Part shown: piece by piece, positions 35,131 through 43,485 of the stretch
How the letters are laid out: every line of letters begins with the position of its first letter
Numbering within the stretch: position 1 is the first letter of the stretch
DNA from: Solirubrobacter pauli
GTDB lineage: Bacteria; Actinomycetota; Thermoleophilia; Solirubrobacterales; Solirubrobacteraceae
DNA: 64,000 nt
NCBI RefSeq assembly: GCF_003633755.1
Contig: NZ_RBIL01000003.1
Span: 62,001-126,000, forward strand
Direction: 5' to 3'
Made by a program: the position numbers and the translations under genes
Notes under the pieces: model-generated
The model's database searches: none
What the model saw: the letters and a program-made list of their open reading frames with translations, nothing else
What the model was told of the DNA's origin: nothing

Positions 35131-35174
35131 CCGCTGCGCGAGCAGTCGGCCAGGCGGGATGATCATCGCCGCGG

Positions 35175-35213
35175 TTGACTGCGCAGCGGGCGATTAATTA
35201 GGTTGGCACCGTG
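35175..35213 (+). promoter_or_regulatory. Leaderless promoter of the second LuxR-type regulator
   Basis: TTGACT at 35175-35180 and TAGGTT at 35199-35204 are 18 bp apart and resemble housekeeping -35/-10 boxes. The expected start of transcription, six to seven bases after the -10, falls on GTG 35211, so the mRNA should lack a leader. The AT-rich ATTAATTA between them stands out in this GC-rich DNA. Confidence 0.6.
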
Positions 35214-37934
35214 CTCGTCGGCCGTGGCCGTGAACGTGCCGACATGGATCGCGTGCTGGCGGGGATTCGCGCCGGCGAGAGCCGTGCCGTGCTCGTGCGG
35301 GGAGAGCCGGGAGTCGGCAAGACCGCGCTGCTCGACTATCTCGCGGATCAGGCTGCGGCCTGTCAGGTCGTCCGGGCCGCGGGGGTCGAGTCCGAGATGG
35401 AGCTGGCGTTCGCCGGCCTCCACCAGCTCTGCGGGCCCTTGCTCGGACTGCGCGAGCGGCTGCCCGGCCCGCACCGCGATGCGCTCGACGCGGCGTTCGG
35501 CCTGCGCGGCGAGAGCTCGCCGGATCGCTTCTTCGTCGGTCTCGCGACGCTCGGCCTGTTGTCGGAGGCCGCTGACGAGCGGCCGCTCGTCTGCATCGTC
35601 GATGACGCGCAGTGGCTGGACGAGGCGTCGGCGCAGGCGCTCGCGTTCGTCGCGCGGCGCCTCTCCATGGAAGCGGTGGCCCTGGTGTTCGCGTCGCGTG
35701 ACGAACGCGACTCCGGTGCCACCCATGAGCTGGTGCTCAAAGGGCTCTCTGACGAAGACTCCCGCTCCTTGCTGCGCGCGTCGATCCGCGTGCCGCTCGA
35801 TGCTCGGGTCCGCGACCGGATCGTCTCGGAATCGCGGGGCAACCCGCTCGCCCTGCTGGAGCTGCCGCGCGGCTTGGAGGCTGCGGAGCTCGGGGGCGAT
35901 GGACTCGCCGGCACCGCTCCGCCGCTCACGGGTCGGATCGAAGGCAGCTTCCTGCTGCGCTTCAAGTCGCTGCCGCCGGCGGAGCGGCAGCAGCTGTTGT
36001 TGGCCGCGGCTGAGCCGCTGGGCGACGCCACGCTCCTGCGGCTGGCCGCCGACCGGCTCGGGATCGCTCTCGACGCTGTGAGGCCCGGCGCCGCCGTCGA
36101 GCTGTGCGAGTTCGGCTCGCGCGTGCGCTTCCGCCACCCACTCGTGCGTTCGGCCATCTATCGCGCGGCATCGGCCGAGGAACGCCGAGTGGTGCATCGC
36201 GCGCTCGCGGACGTCACCGACCCCGCGGTCGATCCTGACCGTCGCGCGTGGCATCGGGCGCAGGCGGCGACCGGGGACGACGAGGACGTCGCCGCCGAGC
36301 TGGAGCGCTCGGCCGACCGCGCGAAGGGACGCGGCGGCTTCGCCGCCGCCGCGGCGTTCCTGGAGCGTGCCGCCGACCTCAGCCCGCAACCCGCACCGCG
36401 TGCGGGTCGGGCACTGGCCGCGGCGCAGGCCAAGCTGCGGGCGGGCGCCCCCGAAGCGGCGCTGACGTTGCTGGCGAGAGCCGAAGCCGGGCCGCTCGAC
36501 GAGCTCCAGCAGGCCCGGGCGCTCCTCCTGCGCGCCCAGGTGTCCTTCGCGGCGGGCGGAGTCGTCGGCAGCGACGACGCGGCGGCGCTGCTGCTGAACG
36601 CCGCGAAGCGATTCGAGCCGCTCGACATCCACCTCGCCCGGGAGACGTACCTGGACGCGCTCTGCGCCGTGCTCTTCAGCGGTCCCGCAGCCGGCAGCCT
36701 CCGGCAGGCCGACGTCGCGCGCGCGGCGCTCGATGCCACCCGTTCCCCCGAACCCCCGCGGGCCGCCGGCCTGCTGCTCGAGGGGCTGACGACGCAGATT
36801 CTGTCGGGCTTCACCGCCGCCGTGCCGCTGCTGCGGCGGGCCTTGATCGCGTTCGACAGCGACGACCTGTCGCAGGTCGAAGGGCTCAGCTGGGGCTGGC
36901 TGGCCAGCCAGGTCGGCGCGGCGATCTGGGAGCACGACCTCCAGCACGCGGTCGCCACGCGTCACGTCCAGATGGCCCGCGAGGCAGGCGCCCTCGTCGT
37001 GCTCCCGCTGCCCTTGCTCCAGCTGGCCGGGATCTGGCTTCGCCAAGGAGATCGCGCCGCGGTGGCCGGCGCCCACGAGGAGATCATCGCGGCGCACGAG
37101 GCCACGGGCAGCAAGCCCGCGCCGTACCTCGCGCTCGTGAAGGCCGCCTATCAGGGGAGCGAGGCCGAGTTCCTGTCGATCTTCGAGGAGAGCTCCAGCC
37201 AGTCGCAGGCCCGTGGGAACGCGCAGCTCGGCGTTCACTGGGCGTTCGCGATCTTCTACAACGCCCTCGGTCGCCACCACGACGCGCTGGCTGCCGCCCA
37301 GCGCGCGTACGAGGATCCGCAGCCGATCGACAACTCGGCCTGGATGCTGCACGAGTTGATCGAGGCCGCGGCGTTGAGCGGCCGGCCGGACGCCGGAGCC
37401 GCCGCGATGCGACAGCTGTCGGAGCGGGCTCAGGCCAGCGGAACCGATTGGGCCTTGGGCGTCGAGGCCCGCTCACGCGCGTTGCTCTCCGGCGACGACT
37501 CGCGTGAAGCGTTGCACCGGGAGGCGATCGACCGCCTCGGAGGCCCCGGCACGCGGATCGAGCACGCCCGGGCGTATCTGATCTACGGCGAGTGGCTGGC
37601 TCGCATGCGCCGCACCCGCGCCGCCAGAGAGGCGCTCGGCACGGCACACGAGATGTTCGTCGGCATGGGCGTCGAGGGCTTCGCGAACCGCGCCGCCGAT
37701 GCGCTCCAGAAGACCGGGGTCGCCGTCGCACGCGACCGGTCGAGCCCCACCGACGGCCTGACCCCGCGAGAGGCCCAGATCGCGCGATTGGCGGCCTCAG
37801 GCCTGTCCAACCAGGAGATCGGCGGACGCCTCTTCCTCAGCCCCCGCACCGTCGAGTACCACCTGCACAAGGTCTTCTCGAAGCTCAGCATCAGCTCACG
37901 CCGACAACTCGCGGCCGCGCTTCCCGAGACGTGA
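35211..37934 (+). CDS. Large ATP-binding LuxR-type transcription regulator (LAL), second copy
   Basis: This is a 907-residue STAND-type regulator with Walker A GEPGVGKTALLDYL (about 32-45), Walker B LVCIVDDAQWLD, a long helical-repeat middle and a C-terminal LuxR HTH (LTPREAQIARLAASGLSNQE ... LSPRTVEYHLHKVFSKL). It is clearly paralogous to the gene at 21941-24700: both share GVESEMEL-AFAGLHQLCGPLL after Walker A and a near-identical HTH. GTG 35211 is backed by a leaderless promoter. Codon use is a little less GC-extreme than its paralogue. The target genes are unknown; the downstream neighbours are small membrane proteins. Confidence 0.9.
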   Translation: MLVGRGRERADMDRVLAGIRAGESRAVLVRGEPGVGKTALLDYLADQAAACQVVRAAGVESEMELAFAGLHQLCGPLLGLRERLPGPHRDALDAAFGLRGESSPDRFFVGLATLGLLSEAADERPLVCIVDDAQWLDEASAQALAFVARRLSMEAVALVFASRDERDSGATHELVLKGLSDEDSRSLLRASIRVPLDARVRDRIVSESRGNPLALLELPRGLEAAELGGDGLAGTAPPLTGRIEGSFLLRFKSLPPAERQQLLLAAAEPLGDATLLRLAADRLGIALDAVRPGAAVELCEFGSRVRFRHPLVRSAIYRAASAEERRVVHRALADVTDPAVDPDRRAWHRAQAATGDDEDVAAELERSADRAKGRGGFAAAAAFLERAADLSPQPAPRAGRALAAAQAKLRAGAPEAALTLLARAEAGPLDELQQARALLLRAQVSFAAGGVVGSDDAAALLLNAAKRFEPLDIHLARETYLDALCAVLFSGPAAGSLRQADVARAALDATRSPEPPRAAGLLLEGLTTQILSGFTAAVPLLRRALIAFDSDDLSQVEGLSWGWLASQVGAAIWEHDLQHAVATRHVQMAREAGALVVLPLPLLQLAGIWLRQGDRAAVAGAHEEIIAAHEATGSKPAPYLALVKAAYQGSEAEFLSIFEESSSQSQARGNAQLGVHWAFAIFYNALGRHHDALAAAQRAYEDPQPIDNSAWMLHELIEAAALSGRPDAGAAAMRQLSERAQASGTDWALGVEARSRALLSGDDSREALHREAIDRLGGPGTRIEHARAYLIYGEWLARMRRTRAAREALGTAHEMFVGMGVEGFANRAADALQKTGVAVARDRSSPTDGLTPREAQIARLAASGLSNQEIGGRLFLSPRTVEYHLHKVFSKLSISSRRQLAAALPET

Positions 37935-37974
37935 TCGTCGTGCACTCGAGGACCTCACGAACGGACGCCGGGTC

Positions 37975-38400
37975 TTGATCTGGCCCACCCGCTTCCTCTT
38001 GCCCCTGCTGGCGGTGGCGATTCCGGTGCAGGTCTGGATCGATCGCGGACCGTTGTTCGGACTGGTCGCCGCTGCGACGTTCCCGCCGATGTTCCTGCTG
38101 ACGACCTTCGCCCGGGAGTGGCTGCTGAAGCCCCGTCCGCCGGGCCCACGCCTGCTCGCGCTCGCCGGCCCACTCCCGATCCTGCCGTTGGCGTTCGTCA
38201 CGACCGGCTGGCTTCTCGACCTCTCACCCAAAGCTGCGCTGCTCGTCGGCGTCGCTCTCTATCTGCCGTTGGCGCTGCTGGGCGCGATACGCCACCCCGG
38301 ACCGCAGGGCCCTGCACTGGTGAACGGATGCCGGAGCGTTGACTTGATCTTCCTCGCGAACGAGCCTCCGTGGATCGCTGCCGAGCTCGAGCGAGGCTAG
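37975..38400 (+). CDS. Four-TM membrane protein of unknown function
   Basis: This is a 141-residue protein starting at TTG 37975. It has hydrophobic segments at about 5-20, 28-45, 60-80 and 85-105, and a polar C-terminus ending in PPWIAAELERG. No motif is recognised. It starts 40 bp after the LuxR-type regulator in the same direction and may be its target or passenger. The start codon is uncertain. Confidence 0.5.
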   Translation: MIWPTRFLLPLLAVAIPVQVWIDRGPLFGLVAAATFPPMFLLTTFAREWLLKPRPPGPRLLALAGPLPILPLAFVTTGWLLDLSPKAALLVGVALYLPLALLGAIRHPGPQGPALVNGCRSVDLIFLANEPPWIAAELERG

Positions 38401-38403
38401 CCG

Positions 38404-38712
38404 CTAGTCACTGCCGCGGGAACGGCGCCCACGGAAACGAGTGACAACCACGACGCCAACCCACCACACGGTCATCAGCGCGCCAAACCACGCGCCCTTC
38501 CTGAGGGATGCCTCGAAGTCGTCGGCCCGGCCGAGCACCCACGTCACCAGCGTCATCAGCAAGGCGCCGCCCACACCCTGCAACAGCACGAACACCAACA
38601 CGCCACGCCACCCGAGCGACAGCCAGACGGGATCCTCACGCACCGAATCTGACGGCTGAGGACCGCGTACCGCAGGCACCCACGCCGCATACCCCGCCGA
38701 CCGCGGCACCAT
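38404..38712 (-). CDS. Two-TM membrane protein of unknown function
   Basis: This is a 102-residue frame with two hydrophobic segments (WRGVLVFVLLQGVGGALLMTL and GALMTVWWVGVVVVTRF) and a basic C-terminus (RGRRSRGSD). The surrounding DNA is lower in GC and codon bias is weak, so it could be a decaying or recently acquired gene. It is convergent with the 37975 gene, 3 bp apart. Confidence 0.45.
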   Translation of the reverse strand: MVPRSAGYAAWVPAVRGPQPSDSVREDPVWLSLGWRGVLVFVLLQGVGGALLMTLVTWVLGRADDFEASLRKGAWFGALMTVWWVGVVVVTRFRGRRSRGSD

Positions 38713-38769
38713 GCGAACGAGGAGTCACTGCAAGAGCCGCGGCAACGCCGGCGACGAAGCGGCGCTCGG

Positions 38770-38943
38770 TCAGAGAACGAGCCCGGCGAGCGCGGCGACC
38801 AAGGCACACGCTGCGATCGCGGCCAGCCAACCCCAGTGCACGGGAGGGGTGGTTCCGGTCCTCCGCCGCGCGCGCTCACGCAGGAGCACATACAGCGCGA
38901 GAAACGCCGCGATCGAAATCACGATGCTCAGGATCTGCGTCAC
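38770..38943 (-). CDS. Small two-TM membrane protein
   Basis: This is a 57-residue frame from GTG 38943 with two membrane helices: TQILSIVISIAAFLALYVLL, then after a basic turn (RERARRRTG) WGWLAAIAACALVAALAGLV. An ATG at 38985 would add an arginine-rich leader that fits less well. The function is unknown. It is divergent from the 39012 gene. Confidence 0.5.
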   Translation of the reverse strand: MTQILSIVISIAAFLALYVLLRERARRRTGTTPPVHWGWLAAIAACALVAALAGLVL

Positions 38944-39011
38944 TCGACACCCGATACCCGGCCGCCGCCGTGGCAGTCTCGACAACGCGCGGTCCGGGTA
39001 CTCGTTACGCC

Positions 39012-39497
39012 GTGCAATGGCTCGGGCTGTCGCTGACGATCCTGCTGGCCGCGCTGTTCATCGGTACTTGGGTCTGGACCCTGCGCCGGCACGCGCAAGC
39101 AGGCGGGATGTTCGACTGGGCCCGGCCGCGAGTCGCCCGGCTGGAGCTCCCGTGTTCGGCCGAAGGCACACGTGAGCTGATCTACGACGGGCTGCTGGAC
39201 GCGCTCGGCACGAGAACGCCTCGACGCAAGAAGCACCGCGATGACTTCAGGATCGTCTCGCACCTGGATGGGGACTTCGGTCCCGGGTCCGCGCGATTCC
39301 GGTTCGAGCTCGAACCGGTGTCGGACTCCCGGACGCGGCTGACGATCTCCCTGGCGTCCCAATCGCACGGTGGCGAGACCGGCGCCCCGGACCCGGCTGA
39401 AGCGCCGGCGCGTGTGCGTCAAGTCGACCGCCTGGCGACGTGGATCGCCGAGCACGGACGAGGGGAACTGCTCGAGACTCGCTGGGGCCGCCCGTGA
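39012..39497 (+). CDS. Membrane-anchored protein of unknown function
   Basis: This is a 161-residue protein: one N-terminal TM helix (LGLSLTILLAALFIGTWVWTL), then a soluble alpha/beta domain of about 120 residues (LELPCSAEGTRELIYDGLLD; FRIVSHLDGDFGPGSARFRF; SRTRLTISLASQSHGGE). The strand-rich layout loosely recalls START/SRPBCC-like folds but this is not established. GTG 39012 is chosen; GTG 38970 would add a polar leader that overlaps the divergent gene's promoter. Confidence 0.5.
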   Translation: MQWLGLSLTILLAALFIGTWVWTLRRHAQAGGMFDWARPRVARLELPCSAEGTRELIYDGLLDALGTRTPRRKKHRDDFRIVSHLDGDFGPGSARFRFELEPVSDSRTRLTISLASQSHGGETGAPDPAEAPARVRQVDRLATWIAEHGRGELLETRWGRP

Positions 39498-39565
39498 TCG
39501 CCATCGTGTCGCGCCAGCCGGCCCGACCCGCCGGCTGCCTGGTCGCTGCGCAGTCAGGAGTCCTG

Positions 39566-39579
39566 TAGTGTCCCGGACA
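39566..39579 (+). promoter_or_regulatory. Predicted -10 box for a leaderless transcript
   Basis: TAGTGT at 39566-39571, preceded by TG in an extended -10 arrangement, lies seven bases before ATG 39579. A similar TGTAGTGT occurs at 40467-40474 before the next secreted-protein gene. Confidence 0.45.
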
Positions 39580-40397
39580 TGGCGCGATGGCTCCCTCTCT
39601 TCGTCGTGGCCCTCACGTTCGCATGTGCGAGCCCGGCCAGCGCCGACGAGCAGGTCGCGTCCGGCGGAGCCGTCACCGCCACCTTCTCGTTCGACGTCGA
39701 CGACGAGACCGGATACAGCGACCTGCGACTCACGATCTCGCGCGGCGGCGCGATGCTCTACGACGCGCCGGTGAGCGCGGAGAACTGCGAGGAACCGGGG
39801 TGCCGGCCTGGCAATTTCGAGGACGACTCGGTTGCGGTCGCCGATCTCGACGGCGACTCAGAGCCGGAGGTCGTGCTCAGCCTCTACTGGGGCGGTGCGC
39901 ACTGCTGCACCATCGTCCAGGTCTTCAGCTTCGACGGCGGCAGCTATCGAGTGGCCGAGCGCAATCTCGGCAACCCCGGCTTCCGTCTGGACGACGTCGA
40001 TGACGACGGCACCACCGAAGCCGTGACCAACGACGATCGCTTCGCCTACCGCTACACCGCCTACGCCTTCTCGATCTTGCCCGTCCAGGTACTCGCCTGG
40101 GACGGACGACGGTGGCACGACGACACGTCCACGCACATGGATCTCGTCCGAAGCGACCTACGCCGCACCTGGCGACTGCTCAAGAGCGCCCGACGCCACG
40201 ACTACGAGACGCGCGGGGCGGCAGCCGCCTGGGCCGCCAACCGGTATCGCCTCGGCAAACGCCGCGGCACGCTGAGATCGCTGCGGCGCATGGCCCGCGC
40301 GGGAAAGCTGGAAGGCTTCCCGCCTCGCAGCCCCAGCACGTTCGTGGCCGAACTCGACCGGTTCCTGGTTCGCTCCGGCTACACCGGGCGCGGCTGA
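39579..40397 (+). CDS. Secreted FG-GAP/VCBS-like protein
   Basis: This is a 272-residue exported protein. The signal peptide ends near ACASPASADE. The mature part contains calcium-binding-like loops, DLDGDSEPEVV and DVDDDGTTEAV, typical of FG-GAP/VCBS propeller units, and a cysteine cluster (ENCEEPGC; GGAHCCT). The C-terminal third is a basic helical region (RDLRRTWRLLKSARRHD-like). The function is unknown; binding of a surface ligand or polysaccharide is a guess from the fold. Confidence 0.65.
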   Translation: MARWLPLFVVALTFACASPASADEQVASGGAVTATFSFDVDDETGYSDLRLTISRGGAMLYDAPVSAENCEEPGCRPGNFEDDSVAVADLDGDSEPEVVLSLYWGGAHCCTIVQVFSFDGGSYRVAERNLGNPGFRLDDVDDDGTTEAVTNDDRFAYRYTAYAFSILPVQVLAWDGRRWHDDTSTHMDLVRSDLRRTWRLLKSARRHDYETRGAAAAWAANRYRLGKRRGTLRSLRRMARAGKLEGFPPRSPSTFVAELDRFLVRSGYTGRG

Positions 40398-40487
40398 TCC
40401 ACACCTCGCGTGGGCGTAGCGCGCTCGTCGATGAGCAACGCCTCCGGCACGCCCGGTACGGCGACTTGTAGTGTGCGGAGCCGCCCC

Positions 40488-40898
40488 GTGAAGCAACTCC
40501 TCGTCCTCGCCACCGCCCTCGCATTGGGCGCCTGCGGCGGCGACGTCCCGCGAGGGTGCACTCTCAAGGACTGCGTCAGCGGAGCGACCGTGCTGCTGCC
40601 TCGCGTGGACGCTCCCGACGGCGAGACGCTCGCCGTACGGGTCTGCGCAGACGGGCGGTGCCAGGACGGCCAGATGCAGCCGGCTTCGAGCTCGGACTTG
40701 CAGGCAGACGTCGCGGTCCCGCTCGAGGGCGGAGCGGTCGAGCTCGAGATCACCGTGCGCGACGAGCGCGGCATGCTGGTGGCTCGAGGCCGAGGCGCTG
40801 CGACCGTCCATGTGACCTACCTGAACGGACCCGACTGCCCGCCCGTCTGCCGTCGCGTCCGAGTCCGCTTGGCCGACGGGCAACTTGTGACCGCTTAG
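40488..40898 (+). CDS. Cysteine-rich lipoprotein
   Basis: This is a 136-residue lipoprotein: the signal VKQLLVLATALALGACGGD has a lipobox Cys. The mature part is beta-rich with three further Cys pairs (GCTLKDC, VCADGRC, DCPPVC), probably disulfide-bonded outside the cell. GTG 40488 follows GCGGAG; TAGTGT about 14 bp upstream is a candidate -10. The longer frame from 40410 lacks a signal peptide. The function is unknown. Confidence 0.65.
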   Translation: MKQLLVLATALALGACGGDVPRGCTLKDCVSGATVLLPRVDAPDGETLAVRVCADGRCQDGQMQPASSSDLQADVAVPLEGGAVELEITVRDERGMLVARGRGAATVHVTYLNGPDCPPVCRRVRVRLADGQLVTA

Positions 40899-40966
40899 AG
40901 GCGCTGTGCGCGAGACGAGCAGGAAGAGCGGCGCGCGCCCAGGCGTCGACGCTGTGCGGCGACGAG

Positions 40967-41004
40967 CCGACACCATGTCGGTATCTTTGTCGACATGCTG
41001 TCGA
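40967..41004. promoter_or_regulatory. Twin palindromes flanking a -10 box, candidate TetR operators
   Basis: CCGACA-CCA-TGTCGG at 40967-40981 and TCGACA-TGC-TGTCGA at 40990-41004 are perfect 6-bp-arm palindromes with centres 23 bp apart. A TATCTT -10 box sits at 40982-40987 exactly between them. A repressor on both would bury the promoter. The TetR gene at the end of this operon (42818) is the natural candidate. Confidence 0.65.
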
Positions 41005-41024
41005 TTCGATTTGTGTCGGGCTAG
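40995..41024 (+). CDS. Possible nine-codon leader peptide
   Basis: ATG 40995 begins a frame MLSIRFVSG ending at TAG 41022-41024, six bases before the permease GTG 41030. The -10 box TATCTT ends seven bases before this ATG, the leaderless geometry seen elsewhere here. Translation and termination of this mini-frame could feed ribosomes into the permease start. It is very short, so this is tentative. Confidence 0.3.
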   Translation: MLSIRFVSG

Positions 41025-41029
41025 GGCAC

Positions 41030-42148
41030 GTGTTCCTCGCGCTGCGAGATCTGTCCTTCGCCCGCGGCCGTTTCGCGCTGATGGGGTTGGTGGTGACGCT
41101 GATCGCGTTCCTGACCGTGCTGCTCAGCGGCTTGTCGGTCGGGCTGGTCAACGACGGCGTCTCGGGGCTGCAACGGATGCCGGTGACCGCGTTCGCCTTC
41201 CAAGCGGATGTCGCCAAGGACTCGGCGTTCTCTCGTAGTGCCGTGGATCTCGACCGGGTCGGCGTGTGGGCACGCCGGCCCGGGGTCACCGCCGCGGCTC
41301 CATTCGGCAACACCCTGGTCAACGCGCGTAGCAATAAAGGCGTCGAGATCGACCTCGCGCTGTTCGGCGTTCAGACGGGTTCGTTCCTGGACCCCGACGT
41401 CGGCCGCGGCTCACGCCTGGCAGGCGACCGTGAAGTCGTGATCTCGAGGACGGCGGCCGAGCAGGGCGTCGAGATCGGCGACACCCTCACCCTGGAGCCC
41501 GCGGGCACCGCCTTGAACGTCGTCGGGGTGCTGGCCGACCAACACACGTTCGGACACGTCGACGTCGCCTATCTGCCGCTGTCGAGCTGGCAAGAGATCG
41601 CCGGCGGCGTGCGTCCCGGCGACGAGGTACCTGAGCACGTGTACTCGCAGGCCACCGCGGTGGCGATCCGCGGCGATACCGACCTCGCCGCCGGAGACCG
41701 AGTGGCGGGAACGAGCGCGATGACGCTGAAGGACGCATTCGGCGCGTCGCCGGGCTACACCGCCGAGACCTCCACCTTGCTGCTCATCCAGGTCTTCCTC
41801 TACGCGATCTCGGCCCTCGTCGTGGGCGCCTTCTTCACGGTCCTGACGATCCAGCGCAAGCACGAGCTCGCGGTGATCCGTGCCCTGGGAGCGAGCACCG
41901 GCTACCTGTTGCGCGACAGCATCCTGCAGTCCCTCGTGTTGCTCGTGGTCTCCGCCGGCGCCGGGCTCGGGCTGGGGGTGCTGGCGGGCGCAGCGCTGTC
42001 ATCCACACCGATGCCGTTCGCGCTGGAGGCCGGCCCGATCGCGGCGGCCACGGCGCTGCTCCTCGCCCTCGGACTCGCCGGCGCCGCGGTCGCCGTCGTA
42101 CGCGTAGCCCGGGTCGACCCGCTGATCGCCCTGGGAGCCAACCGATGA
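41030..42148 (+). CDS. FtsX-like ABC permease
   Basis: This is a 372-residue permease of the MacB/FtsX fold: N-terminal TM (FALMGLVVTLIAFLTVLLSGL), a large exported domain, then three TM helices (LIQVFLYAISALVVGAFFTVL; SLVLLVVSAGAGLGLGVLAG; ALLLALGLAGAAVAVVRVA). The cytoplasmic coupling phrase IQRKHELAVIRALGASTGYLL is diagnostic. GTG 41030 lies just after twin palindromes. The ATPase gene overlaps by 4 bp and a TetR gene follows, so this is a self-regulated export operon with unknown substrate. Confidence 0.88.
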   Translation: MFLALRDLSFARGRFALMGLVVTLIAFLTVLLSGLSVGLVNDGVSGLQRMPVTAFAFQADVAKDSAFSRSAVDLDRVGVWARRPGVTAAAPFGNTLVNARSNKGVEIDLALFGVQTGSFLDPDVGRGSRLAGDREVVISRTAAEQGVEIGDTLTLEPAGTALNVVGVLADQHTFGHVDVAYLPLSSWQEIAGGVRPGDEVPEHVYSQATAVAIRGDTDLAAGDRVAGTSAMTLKDAFGASPGYTAETSTLLLIQVFLYAISALVVGAFFTVLTIQRKHELAVIRALGASTGYLLRDSILQSLVLLVVSAGAGLGLGVLAGAALSSTPMPFALEAGPIAAATALLLALGLAGAAVAVVRVARVDPLIALGANR

Positions 42149-42813
42149 CCGCCGTGTCGCTCAACGCCGTCACGCTGCTCTACGGCGACGGAGCGGAGAC
42201 GGTCACCGCGCTCGATCACGTCGACCTCGAGGTCGAGCCGGGTGAACTCGTGGCCGTGGTCGGGCCGTCCGGCTCCGGGAAGTCGAGCCTGCTCGCCGTC
42301 GCCGGGGCGCTGACCGCCCCCAGCTCTGGCTCCGTGCGCATCGGGGACGTCGACCTCATCGGGCTACCGCCCCGCCAGGCCGCCGCGATCCGGCGTCAGC
42401 GGATCGGGTTCGTCTTCCAGAGCGCGAACCTCATCCCCGCGCTGACCTGCCTCGACCAGGTCCGGCTACCGCTCACGTTCGGCAAGTTCTCGGACCCGCG
42501 CGACCCGCGTGAGCTGCTCGCCGAGGTCGGCATGGAGCACAAGGCCGACCGCCGACCGCACCAGCTCTCCGGAGGTGAGCGCCAGCGCGTCGGCATCGCG
42601 CGCGCCCTTGTCGCCCGCCCCCGGCTGCTGCTCGTCGACGAACCCACGGCGGCACTGGACCGCCAGCGCAGCCAGGAGGTCGTCGCGCTCTTGGCCCGCG
42701 AGGCGCACGATCACGGCGTCGGCACCATCATGGTCACCCACGACCATGATGTCCTCCACCACTGCGACCGAACGCTCGAGATGACCGACGGACGACTCGA
42801 ACCGCTGACCTGA
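42145..42813 (+). CDS. ABC transporter ATP-binding protein
   Basis: This is a 222-residue ATPase partner of the preceding FtsX-like permease. Walker A is GPSGSGKSS, the Q-loop VFQSANLIPALT, the signature [15 protein letters not shown], Walker B LLLVDEPTAALD and the H-loop VTHDHD; all are present. ATG overlaps the permease stop (ATGA). It belongs to the same MacB-like class as 20061-20729 but has no adaptor gene beside it. Confidence 0.92.
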   Translation: MTAVSLNAVTLLYGDGAETVTALDHVDLEVEPGELVAVVGPSGSGKSSLLAVAGALTAPSSGSVRIGDVDLIGLPPRQAAAIRRQRIGFVFQSANLIPALTCLDQVRLPLTFGKFSDPRDPRELLAEVGMEHKADRRPHQLSGGERQRVGIARALVARPRLLLVDEPTAALDRQRSQEVVALLAREAHDHGVGTIMVTHDHDVLHHCDRTLEMTDGRLEPLT

Positions 42814-42817
42814 CGTC

Positions 42818-43423
42818 GTGCCGCGCATCCGAGCCGCCACCGTCGTCGAGCACCACGCACTCCAGCGCCGCGCACTGCTGGACGCCGCGCGCGCCCTGCT
42901 GGCCGAGACGCCGCAGAAGCCGTCGATGGGCACGGTCGGTCGACGGGCAGGGCTGGCCCGCAGCAGCGTCTACCAGTACTTCGCGTCGAGCGACGAGTTG
43001 CTCGCCGGCCTCATCGCGGAGATCTTCCCTGACTGGGCCCGACAGGTCCTGAACCGCATGGACGCCGCGACCGGACCCGGGGAACGCGTCTGGGCCTACG
43101 TCGAAGCCAACGTGGACCTGTTCGCCAGCTCCGAGCGCGCCGTCGCCCGGGCACTGAGGGAGGTCGTCGAGCCCCACGTCCTGCAAGGACCGATGGAGGA
43201 CTTCCACCGCCAGCTCCAAGTCCCGCTGCGCCAAGCGCTGACCGACTTCGGCGAACCCGAGCCCGAAGCAATGGCCGAGCACATCGACTCGCTGATCATG
43301 CAGGCCTCCCGTGGGCTCACCGCCGACGAGCGATCCGAGACCTCAGCTACGCGGGACGTCGTCCTCGGCCGACTTCGTCGCCTTCTCGGCGGCTTCCTGG
43401 GTCTGGACCCGAATCACGGATGA
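42818..43423 (+). CDS. TetR-family regulator of the ABC operon
   Basis: This is a 201-residue regulator starting at GTG 42818, four bases after the ATPase stop. The N-terminal HTH reads LQRRALLDAARALLAETPQK, then VGRRAGLARSSVYQYFASSDELL. The C-terminal domain is helical. As the last gene of the operon whose promoter carries twin palindromes, it is the probable autorepressor. Confidence 0.88.
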   Translation: MPRIRAATVVEHHALQRRALLDAARALLAETPQKPSMGTVGRRAGLARSSVYQYFASSDELLAGLIAEIFPDWARQVLNRMDAATGPGERVWAYVEANVDLFASSERAVARALREVVEPHVLQGPMEDFHRQLQVPLRQALTDFGEPEPEAMAEHIDSLIMQASRGLTADERSETSATRDVVLGRLRRLLGGFLGLDPNHG

Positions 43424-43485
43424 ACCGGCGCGCGACGCAGCTCCCTTCCGTGGCGCTGCGTCCCCCGGTTCGTTCAGTACCAACG

